Below, piece after piece: positions 1 through 6,633 of a stretch of DNA of 13,823 nucleotides. This DNA is from an uncultured Cellvibrio sp. (GTDB lineage: Bacteria; Pseudomonadota; Gammaproteobacteria; Pseudomonadales; Cellvibrionaceae): positions 1 to 13,823 of the forward strand of contig CAMPIG010000077.1 of NCBI GenBank assembly GCA_946886255.1, given 5' to 3'. The stretch's first letter is position 1, and the number at the start of each line of letters is the position of its first letter. Below the pieces are notes generated by a model. It saw only the letters and a list, made by a program, of their open reading frames with translations, ran no database searches and was not told the DNA's origin. The position numbers were made by a program, and so were the translations under genes.

Positions 1-82
1 ATACTAAATACTTTAATATCAATAACTTATAAATTTATAGCTATTCTTCATTGTTCATTGCCTTTTCTTGCCGTTCGTTTCA

Positions 83-106
83 TTTGGACTTAATATGGAC
101 TTAAAT
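83..106 (+). repeat. Left direct repeat, candidate att site
   Basis: This 24-bp sequence recurs in the same orientation at 9062-9085 with a single difference (A at 95, G at 9074). It contains two copies of TGGACTTAA separated by two bases. It lies 24 bases upstream of the integrase start, the usual place for an attachment site of a P4-type integrase. It could be the core crossover site, or a pair of arm-type integrase-binding sites present at both ends; the sequence alone does not separate these. Confidence 0.7.
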
Positions 107-130
107 TTTAATTAGTTTAAAAGGCCGCCC

Positions 131-1387
131 ATGCAAGCCAAACTTCCCGCAACCAGTATCAAGGGTTTTGAAGCTCAAGACAAAGCCTATGAAGTGGTAG
201 ATTCTGAAATCAAAGGCTTTCTTTTACGCATCCAACCAACAGGGCGTAAAACCTTTTACTTTTCCTACCGCACGCATGCGGGTATTCGTAAGCGAATTAA
301 GATCGGTGTATTTGGCTCATCTATGACACTCGCCCAAGCTAGAGATCAAGCGTTAATTCATGCCGGTGAGGTTTCAGCCGGACAAGATATCCAAGGAAAC
401 AAAATTGCCGGTAGAACTAAAGCCAAAGAACAATTAAAGCACACACTTTCAGTATTCATGATGACTCAGTATCGCTCGTGGGCACTCGCCAATTTAAAAA
501 GCGGACAACAAACAGTAGACAGTAGACAGTAGACAGTGTGACCCGCTCCTTTCCTGACTATCTCAGTCTACCTATATCAGAAATTACTGTTAAACAGGTT
601 GAACGTTGGCGCACCGAAAAACTGATGAGTGGACTTAAAGCCAGCACCATTAATCGCGTCGTAAATGCGCTTCGAGCCGTGCTTACGAAAGCGGTTGAAT
701 GGGGCATTCTGGAAACGCATCCTCTTTCAAAATTAAAAGTATTAAAAATCGATGCGGGAATTAAAGCCCGTTATCTTTCTGACGACGAAGAAAAACGCCT
801 TTACCACGCCCTGAAAGAGCGAGACAAAGAACTTAAGGCGGCCCGCACCCGTGGCAACAATTTTAGACAAGAGCGCGGGTATCCCCTACTACCGGATTTA
901 AATGGCTTTGCTTACGCAGACCGGATGACAGCGTTAATCATATTGTCTCTGAAAACGGGCATGAGGCGAGGAGAGCTTTTTGATCTACTCTGGAACGACG
1001 TAGATTTTGAATCAGTTAATAACTGTTCGTGGGGAAACAGCTATATCAAGCAAAACACGGCATATACCGTTAAGCCCGACCGCCTTGGATACCCTAAAAA
1101 GCTGGCGCAATCAGTCAAATATTGAGCTCGCTCGTGTATTTCCATCAGGTGATGGGGGAAGATTGGATAATGTTAAACGCTCTTGGATTACTATTTTAAA
1201 AAGCGCTAAGATTCAAAACTTGCGCTGGCACGATATGCGTCATGACTTTGCTTCAAAGTTGGTTATGAAAGGCGTGCCTCTCAATACCGTAAGAGAGCTG
1301 CGTGGTCATTCAGACCTTAATACTACATTACGCTATGCGCATTTGGCGCCAGATCACAAAGCAGATGCTGTAGCTCTTATTGGTTGA
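131..1387 (+). pseudogene. Tyrosine integrase (P4/DUF4102 type), twice frameshifted
   Basis: The gene would catalyse site-specific integration and excision of the element. Three open segments (131-532, about 538-1010, about 1007-1387) together make one full-length integrase of about 414 residues. The N-terminal DUF4102 arm-binding domain is in the first segment. The core-binding domain and the catalytic Arg (TGMRRGEL) are in the second. The beta-hairpin Lys (SSKTRHIPL), HxxR (WHDMRH), His (RGHSD) and nucleophile Tyr (LRYAHL) are in the third. The first break is a 7-bp tandem repeat at 512-537. The second, near 1009-1016, is best explained by loss of two A residues or gain of one base, since DVDFE must join LITVRGE. 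Start ATG 131 has AAAGG upstream. The first and third segments share a frame. No single-frame product can contain all catalytic residues, so it is predicted inactive. Confidence 0.9.
512..537 (+). repeat. Heptamer tandem repeat (ACAGTAG, 3.7 copies) inside integrase
   Basis: Units start at 512, 519 and 526, followed by a partial ACAGT at 533-537. The unit contains TAG, and because 7 is 1 modulo 3 three copies put a TAG in every frame (516, 523, 530). Removing exactly two units rejoins the upstream and downstream integrase frames, reading TVDSVTRSFPDYLS, which fits the family at this place. The ancestral or active state is therefore inferred to be 1.7 copies. Confidence 0.9.
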
Positions 1388-1441
1388 ATTGCTCAAAACT
1401 CAAATGCGTTTTGCATATTGTTAACAAAAGGAAATATTGAA

Positions 1442-2134
1442 ATGTCTAAAACTTTTTCACAGTACGCCGTAGATAAAATTAAAGATATTCTCGCAAACCA
1501 CTCAGATCATGTAGGCAGCCAGCTAAAAATTTCTAACCCCGCAAAATATAAAAACTTCGTTTCCAGCGACTGTATTACCATGGCCATTTGGGTGTTAAAA
1601 GATGCTTTCACCAAAACGGGTAATCCATCAGTGGCTCAGCGAGTTGGTGGGCTAGGTGAAAAAGGCACTGAACTAGCTAAATTTTTGATCGACACAAGAT
1701 TCTGGAAAGCGATTTACTACAATCCCGATGTTAATCATCCAGCTGATGGGAACAGTGAACATATTGTTAGCTATTACAACCAAGTTAAAAAAACCTGCAC
1801 ATATAGCGCTTCCAGAGTCCCTATATCCCGCAAAGTAATTAATTACAAACCAAGCGAGACAAAGGTCACTTCTTATCTAGATCTCACTAAGAAAAATGAA
1901 GTTAGCTACAATGAATTAAAGCGAATTCCCTTCGGACTTGGTATGTCCAGAGGGGGAACGCATGTATGGCTTTTTTCTTTTGGCAAAGTATATGAATCAC
2001 ATTGGGATAGAGAAGCAAACAATGGCTTATACACCGCGATAGAGCTAAGCGCGTTCCCTTGGCTATCGGGAATTATTGTAGTGCCGCCAGATGCCCATTA
2101 TTTATTGCCACTATCAAAAGTTGAATGTAACTGA
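1442..2134 (+). CDS. Putative Cys/His hydrolase, NlpC/P60- or Tae4-like (tentative)
   Basis: A 230-residue protein that I do not recognise with certainty. ATG 1442 is chosen over the upstream TTG 1418 because AGGAAA precedes it at normal spacing. Visible features are Cys44 near the start of a helix (SSDCITMAIWVLKDAF) and a late strand pair with His174 (GGTHVWLFSFGKVYESHW) followed by Glu185 and His187. A helix-N-terminal Cys followed by a Gly-Thr/Gly-His-x-x-Leu strand is the layout of NlpC/P60-type peptidases, including the type VI amidase effector family Tae4. There is no signal peptide or membrane segment. The next gene, seven bases downstream, encodes a probable lipoprotein, so an effector plus periplasmic immunity pair is possible. 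Base use is AT-rich like the rest of the element. The catalytic assignment is an inference from short motifs; other cysteine hydrolases or an unrelated fold remain possible. Confidence 0.5.
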   Translation: MSKTFSQYAVDKIKDILANHSDHVGSQLKISNPAKYKNFVSSDCITMAIWVLKDAFTKTGNPSVAQRVGGLGEKGTELAKFLIDTRFWKAIYYNPDVNHPADGNSEHIVSYYNQVKKTCTYSASRVPISRKVINYKPSETKVTSYLDLTKKNEVSYNELKRIPFGLGMSRGGTHVWLFSFGKVYESHWDREANNGLYTAIELSAFPWLSGIIVVPPDAHYLLPLSKVECN

Positions 2135-2141
2135 GGCTAAT

Positions 2142-2585
2142 ATGAAAAAATTGCTATCTCTACGCTTGTTTTTCTTCACAATTTTAATATCGATAACATT
2201 TGCTTGCTCAAGCCAAAATGTAATAACGAAAAGCCAATCTAATTTAGAGGTTTATGAAAATATTGAAAGCGAAATAGCCCTTCGCCCATGGGAAACTCAA
2301 GGATTAGGCAAAGTCATAGGGAAAGAAATTCTAACTGTTTTAAAAACAAAAGATAATTCCGGTGATGTAGTCGTTTTGCGGTGGTCGGACAAAGGCACCA
2401 CATTTAGTGCAGAAATTTATAGAAGTAAGCCTGATGATATCGAGCATTCAACTTGGTCACTCGTCTCTGATGACGAAGAAAAAACCCTCGCTTATCAGTA
2501 CGGAGATTTGTACATGATTCACCAGCTGATACCGGGCAAAGATGGTGGCCAAAAAACTCAACTTTTTAAACTACCTAGTCGTTAG
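2142..2585 (+). CDS. Probable small lipoprotein, candidate immunity partner
   Basis: The product has 147 residues. An N-terminal Lys-Lys stretch and a hydrophobic run (LFFFTILISITFA) precede Cys22 in ITFACSS, which looks like a lipoprotein signal peptide, though Thr at -3 is not the usual Leu. The mature part is small, polar and rich in beta-prone segments, without a domain I can name. ATG 2142 is preferred to the upstream in-frame start inside the previous gene because TGAGG sits eight bases before it and it begins the signal peptide. It follows the putative hydrolase by seven bases, so the two are probably co-transcribed. A lipoprotein following a possible peptidoglycan amidase fits a periplasmic immunity protein, but this is suggested by context only. 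Confidence 0.6.
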   Translation: MKKLLSLRLFFFTILISITFACSSQNVITKSQSNLEVYENIESEIALRPWETQGLGKVIGKEILTVLKTKDNSGDVVVLRWSDKGTTFSAEIYRSKPDDIEHSTWSLVSDDEEKTLAYQYGDLYMIHQLIPGKDGGQKTQLFKLPSR

Positions 2586-2836
2586 CTACCTGTACGCGTA
2601 TAGACTGCTATGGATATTCCTAACGTATGGGCTTCACTTCTGGTGTCCGCCGTCTGCGATGCGGTTTTGTATCAAGAACAACTTTTAACGAGCGAAACTT
2701 TACGCAACCGAGCGGATTACGAAGAACACCATTTACAACTTACTCAGTTTTTCAAGTAGTATAAATTGGTTGAAACCGAAGCTGGCATATCGTTAGAAAA
2801 GCTACTCTAAAAACTCGACCCGTTAGCTACTGGTAC
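2580..2836. repeat. Short imperfect direct repeat flanking a broken small ORF
   Basis: CGTTAGCTAC plus a nearby GTAC occurs at 2580-2595 and again at 2821-2836 (14 of 16 positions equal). The copies bracket the 2610-2810 ORF. They could be a duplication from insertion of a small gene unit or simple chance. Confidence 0.35.
2610..2810 (+). pseudogene. Small conserved-looking ORF with in-frame amber codon
   Basis: ATG 2610 opens a 49-codon frame (MDIPNVWASLLVSAVCDAVL at the start, EEHHLQLTQFFK at the end) that stops at TAG 2757-2759. The same frame then continues with YKLVETEAGISLEKLL to TAA 2808-2810. The downstream part has the same helical character, so the whole looks like a soluble helical protein of about 66 residues split by one nonsense change. 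It resembles short unnamed proteins of gammaproteobacterial integrative elements, but that is a recollection and not checked. No strong ribosome binding site precedes the ATG. The 49-residue product alone might still be made. Function unknown. Confidence 0.5.
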
Positions 2837-2855
2837 TCATCAAATCAAGGCTCTT

Positions 2856-3157
2856 ATGCTTGTAAGAATATTTTTGGCGATCATTAATTTGGTGGCTGAG
2901 CTTTTATCATTATTTCCGATTATTTTGCATTTTCCCATTTGCAGCTTCATGGCAAGCTCATAGACGGGGAAATTGTAGATACGTTCGGCCTTATGGATAT
3001 TGTCATTTTGGTAGTTTCTGCGGGCGCATGGATTGGCTTAATGAGCGCCGCCCTGGCGGCACTAAATTGGAAGAAGCTTCATGTTTTCGAAAAGAGCGTA
3101 ACACTGAGCATACTGCCCCTACTTACAACAATTTTTATTTCAGCCGCAAGCGCCTAG
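2856..3157 (+). pseudogene. Small membrane protein, apparently frameshifted
   Basis: ATG 2856 starts a hydrophobic peptide (MLVRIFLAIINLVAELLSLF) that stops at TAG 2961-2963. An overlapping frame from 2900 to 3157 encodes LQLHGKLIDGEIVDTFG followed by two probable transmembrane helices (around IVILVVSAGAWIGLMSAAL and VTLSILPLLTTIFISAA). Loss of one C from a CCCC run near 2934 would join the two frames into one three-helix protein of about 100 residues. The second frame lacks its own good start at its 5' end, which favours a frameshift over two separate genes. Function unknown. Confidence 0.4.
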
Positions 3158-3388
3158 CTTAGGCAAAGTCCTACCAAAGCCGGTCATATCGAATTTATTC
3201 ATGCTCCAAATATCGTCCGCCCTTGGCTTTTTCAATTAACGAACCCGCGTTTCTACCGTTTATTTCGCTCGTCTTTTCATTCAACTTTCACTCTCCTTCA
3301 TTGTTAAGCACTGATTTTCATCCGAAGCGTCACCCTTTTTACTGCAATTCAAAGAATTTTTTTTCATCCTAAATTCCAAGCGAAGTTC
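3158..3388. other. Non-coding stretch before the repeat/promoter region
   Basis: No convincing ORF on either strand. The sequence is AT-rich with pyrimidine-rich runs on the plus strand (around 3285-3300 and 3335-3370). Together with the repeats at 3389-3507 it makes an intergenic region of over 400 bases upstream of the regulator/replication operon, a plausible place for a control region or replication origin. Confidence 0.4.
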
Positions 3389-3507
3389 AACCGAACTCAT
3401 CCCAATAGTTAAGCGAACTGTGACCGAACTCAACCTAAAATCAACCGAAATAACGAAATTTTATTGCTTAAAACTGGCTTTTTCGTTTAATTATTTTTAA
3501 CCGAACT
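3389..3507 (+). repeat. AACCGAACT-type direct repeats, helically phased
   Basis: Nine-base units start at 3389 (AACCGAACT), 3411 (AAGCGAACT), 3422 (GACCGAACT), 3443 (AACCGAAAT) and 3499 (AACCGAACT). The first four are 22, 11 and 21 bases apart, i.e. whole helical turns, so a bound protein would sit on one face of the DNA. The last unit ends 13 bases before the -35 box at 3521. They are likely binding sites (operator or iteron-like) for a protein of this element, the AlpA-like regulator or the replication endonuclease. More copies and a complement lie within the replication gene. Confidence 0.6.
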
Positions 3508-3520
3508 CGCAAAATTTTCA

Positions 3521-3549
3521 TTGACAGGTCAAGCGAAACGGGTTGTAAA
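3521..3549 (+). promoter_or_regulatory. Predicted sigma-70 promoter of the alpA-like/rep operon
   Basis: TTGACA at 3521-3526, a 17-base spacer, and TGTAAA at 3544-3549 (four of six matches to TATAAT). Transcription would begin near 3556, about 28 bases before the regulator's ATG. The last AACCGAACT unit lies just upstream, so the promoter could be regulated through these repeats. Confidence 0.55.
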
Positions 3550-3583
3550 GTCCACATCCAGTGATGACAACTGGAGCCCCATC

Positions 3584-3808
3584 ATGAATAACAAAATACA
3601 AGCAAAAGCATTTACCGAAATCGAAGCCTCGCAATACATAGGCATGAGCCGATCTTTTTTAGCTCAATCACGTATGGACGGCAACCGAGATAACCGCACA
3701 CCCGCCCCACCCTTTATCAAGATCGGGCGCTCCGTCCGTTATCTGCGAGAAGATCTCGACCGCTGGCTTGATAATTTTATGAAGCTTGAACACCTTGGGC
3801 AACACTAA
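3584..3808 (+). CDS. AlpA-like/excisionase-type HTH DNA-binding protein
   Basis: A 74-residue winged-helix protein of the AlpA/MerR-like HTH_17 group. The helix-turn-helix spans about residues 11-30 (FTEIEASQYIGMSRSFLAQS) and the wing is PPFIKIGRSVRYLREDLDRW near residues 43-63, the hallmark order of this group. ATG 3584 is chosen because GGAG stands seven bases upstream; an upstream TTG at 3521 is the -35 box instead. Family members act as transcriptional regulators of the integrase or as recombination directionality factors in P4-like and P2-like elements. The replication gene begins nine bases downstream with its AAAGG overlapping this stop codon, so both are one operon. It may bind the phased repeats upstream. 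This gene appears intact. Confidence 0.8.
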   Translation: MNNKIQAKAFTEIEASQYIGMSRSFLAQSRMDGNRDNRTPAPPFIKIGRSVRYLREDLDRWLDNFMKLEHLGQH

Positions 3809-3817
3809 AGGTGCGCT

Positions 3818-5440
3818 ATGTCTCTTTGGATTGATAAAGCCCTGGATTTGACCGAAGGCTATGGAACCCGTGAATGCCATCTCTTCCGGCAGCGGATCTT
3901 CACAACACACTCATTCGTCGCGCTTCCCCTTGCCGAGGCGTATGTACGCACAGCAAAAGCAAAGGGGTATGTCGAGGCTAATAATCAACTAAGGCAGTTT
4001 CATGAGCGCCTGATTCTAGGGCCAAGCTTCCAAGGCATTTACATTGACTCGCAAGACGAAGATGTTAAGCGCTTTGCCGAACATCGGTCGCTACAAATGA
4101 GCGGACTTTTCGGTCGCTACACAAAACGAGTGGGTTTACGCAAAGCGGCTAAGCGAATAGAAGTTCGGTTGCGGACCTATGGATTTCGGTTGCCCTTAAC
4201 CGAACTAAGCGAAGCAAGCGACCCTGCATGGTGGCGAAGGCAAGTAAGAAAGCGCCAAGAGGTCGGTTTGGAAAGCGTCTGCATTGATCTTGGTTTGGTT
4301 AACCTAACCAAAGGCAAATACGCGAGTAACCATTGTGTAGAGAGAAAAACCAAACAATGGCACCGCAACGAGGAAATATTGGCTTCACTGGAAGCTGAGA
4401 ACGATCTAGGGCAAGTGTTCAATCTACTGGACTTGTACAAGCGCGGAGTATCCAATCTTGTTAATCGTCGTCATGAGTTAATGACCCGGATTTCTGGCTT
4501 TGAGGGTTACGCGAAAGATCAAGGGGACGTAGGTGTTTTCTACACCCTTACCGCTCCCTCTAAGTATCACGCATACCACTCGAAGCCCTGCGTTCCAAAT
4601 GCTAAGTACCAAAGCGCCACACCTGCCGAAACTCAAGCCTATTTGAATACCCTCTGGACCCGCACCCGTGCAGCTTTCATGCATGCGGGAGTTAATCCGT
4701 ACGGCGTGCGTGTAGTGGAACCGCACCACGATGGCACGCCTCACTGGCACCTGCTGTTATTTATGGCTCCGCATGAGGTGGAGGCCATAACAGATATTTT
4801 CCGCCGCTACGCTTTGGCAGAAGACAGCGACGAAGCCGGCGCTGATCGTCACCGTTTTCAAGTCGAGCATATCGACCTCAACAAAGGTTCTGCTGTTGGT
4901 TACATCGCTAAATACATAGCAAAGAACATAGACGGGGAATGTGTAGGCGCAGACCTCTATGGTGAAGATGCAGTCGCGGGCGCGGTGCGCATACGAGCTT
5001 GGGCATCAAATTGAAGCATCAGACAGTTTCAATTCATCGGCGGCCCCAGCGTTACCGCTTGGCGAGAAGCTCGCCGCTTTGCATCATCCAAAGCCGCAGA
5101 GAAAACGCTAGCCCGCATCGGGAGCGAACACCTCACGTCAATTATTGAAGCCTGCGACAAAGGCGACTTCAAAGCATTTATCGAACTGTCTGGCGGTGCA
5201 ACTGCTGCGCGTAAGGATCAGCCGCTTAGGGCTTTTCATGTTGCGAAAGAAACGACTAACAAGTACGGGGAAGCGATCAAAAAGCTGATCGGACTTTGCT
5301 ATCAGGGAATTGAAGAAATTAAAACTCACTTGCGGGAGTGGATTATTCGCCCTGTTGACGTAAAAAAACAAAGTGGGGATTTTGGGCTGGGGGGTGCTTT
5401 AGGTGGCGCGAAGGCGCCGCCCTTGGAGTTCTGTCAATAA
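3818..5440 (+). pseudogene. P2 GpA-like HUH replication endonuclease, interrupted by TGA
   Basis: Replication initiators of the Phage_GPA family nick one origin strand with a Tyr and start rolling-circle replication. The frame opens at ATG 3818 (AAAGGTG upstream) and holds the HUH motif at His309-Trp310-His311 (GTPHWHLLLF) and the tyrosine motif YIAKYIAKN with Tyr362 and Tyr366. At codon 399 (5012-5014) a TGA follows RIRAWASN. The same frame continues without another stop for 141 codons to TAA 5438-5440, beginning SIRQFQFIGGPSVTAWREAR. Family members typically read AWAS-x-W-x-IRQFQ-x-IGGP, so the TGA replaces a Trp TGG. The product made would keep the catalytic motifs but lose its C-terminal quarter. 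Calling it dead is likely but not certain. Confidence 0.85.
4084..4206. repeat. Repeat cluster inside the replication gene, possible origin
   Basis: TCGGTCGCTACA occurs twice (4084-4095, 4110-4121), 26 bases apart and in different codon phases, so it is not due to a protein repeat. TTCGGTTGC occurs at 4164-4172 and 4185-4193. AGTTCGGTT (4162-4170) is a perfect inverted copy of AACCGAACT (4198-4206), which is the same nonamer repeated upstream of the operon. In phage P2 the origin lies inside gene A, so an intragenic origin or initiator-binding region is reasonable. Confidence 0.45.
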
Positions 5441-5505
5441 GTGTAGATATTTACGTTGTGCGTTAAAAAGGTTTAATCTGTGGCTCACAGAAATTATGGT
5501 TGTTT

Positions 5506-6633
5506 CTATTGGCGAAGTAATAGGACAGGCGAGCACCGCGGGTGAGGTGTGCCCGGATAAATACTAAAGCTCACTCGTTGAGACGTAACGGGAGCTTGAT
5601 TTCCAAAAAACTCAGAGAAATGAAAAAAATAAGATCTTGCGGTCGATGAGTCGGTAATGTTCCCGCTCATACTCGTTCCCCCACCTGAATATTGAGTCGG
5701 ATATCTAACTATGGTCCCCTCTCTACGCTCAGTAGTTGCGTAGCAGAGAAGATCACAATTTTCCAGTAGGGCATCTGCCGTAGGCCTACCATATGGATCG
5801 AGCTGAATGCAGCTTCTAACCAAATTCCAGAGCTCGTTCTCTAACAACTCGGTGTTCTTGTGCTGCCCAAACCACCTCGGCTTTTGAATGTCAATATGCC
5901 CAGTATGCTTCAACTGCGCTACCTTCATAATCGCAGCTCTGCCGTACCCAAACGGAGGCTCGCCCACCAACAGTTGATATGCGATACATCCTAGAGCCCA
6001 TATATCCATTGGTTTACCTGCGCTCCGCCAATCTACCCAGCATTCGGGGGCTAAATATGGTACCGCTCCAAGAAGCGTATTAGATGTAGTTAACGTCGAC
6101 TCATCCTTGTCAAACAACTCCATCTCAGCTTCGATTTCATTCTCAGCCAATTTCGCAATTCCAAAATCTGTTAATTTTATAATGCGCAAATTTAAGTCGG
6201 ATGAGACCATAATATTACTAGGCTTTAAATCGCGATGACAGATCCCGACCCTATGGGCTTCGTGCAATGCTTTAATGACGTGATGAATAACATGCGCAGC
6301 CAAAGAAGGATCCATGTACTCAAAATCAGACTCCAAGCGTTTAGCCAAGTCCATTCCAGGAATAAACTCTTCAACTAAGAAAGTTAGATCTTCATCTTCA
6401 AAATAATCGAAAGTTGCGGCAACATTTGAGTGATTAACTCTAGCGCCCATTTCAGCGCCACGTCGAAAACGTCTATCCCTAACCTCTTGCTTAGGCGTTT
6501 TGATAACAGCCTCCCTGCCTAAAGCTAGATCGAAGCATCGATAGACCTCCTGCATTCCGCCCGCTGCATGAAAATTTCGAATTTCGTACCGATTTAAAAG
6601 TATATGACCAGGAGAAAAACGCGGAATACTCAC
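5506..6633 (-). CDS. Ser/Thr protein kinase (third gene of cassette)
   Basis: A 375-residue cytosolic Hanks-type kinase. The domain covers about residues 16-300: Gly-rich loop AAGGMQEVY (23-31), ATP-anchoring Lys45 (VIKTP), helix-C Glu61, catalytic HRDLKPSN (133-140), DFG (156-158) and APE (195-197). All catalytic residues are present. The activation segment is long (36 residues between DFG and APE), acidic and then Thr/Ser-rich (ESTLTTSNT), a likely phosphorylation site. After residue 300 there is a Ser/Gly-rich tail of about 75 residues without a recognisable domain or membrane helix; its last residues are Pro/Leu-rich and could derive from an altered 3' end. The start is GTG 6633, which overlaps the previous gene's stop as GTGA, so translation is probably coupled. 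It converges with the replication gene. Confidence 0.9.
   Translation of the reverse strand: MSIPRFSPGHILLNRYEIRNFHAAGGMQEVYRCFDLALGREAVIKTPKQEVRDRRFRRGAEMGARVNHSNVAATFDYFEDEDLTFLVEEFIPGMDLAKRLESDFEYMDPSLAAHVIHHVIKALHEAHRVGICHRDLKPSNIMVSSDLNLRIIKLTDFGIAKLAENEIEAEMELFDKDESTLTTSNTLLGAVPYLAPECWVDWRSAGKPMDIWALGCIAYQLLVGEPPFGYGRAAIMKVAQLKHTGHIDIQKPRWFGQHKNTELLENELWNLVRSCIQLDPYGRPTADALLENCDLLCYATTERREGTIVRYPTQYSGGGTSMSGNITDSSTARSYFFHFSEFFGNQAPVTSQRVSFSIYPGTPHPRCSPVLLLRQ

Noticed and set aside
131..1387. Programmed ribosomal frameshifting in the integrase
   Set aside because: Two separate shifts would be needed, and the first must skip 14 bases containing stops in every frame; decay is simpler.
5138..5371. 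Minus-strand ORF of 77 codons
   Set aside because: It is antisense to the C-terminal continuation of the replication gene, which aligns with the family.
5478..5490. Hairpin CTGTG-gct-CACAG as terminator between the convergent genes
   Set aside because: The stem is only five pairs with a three-base loop and there is no U-run.
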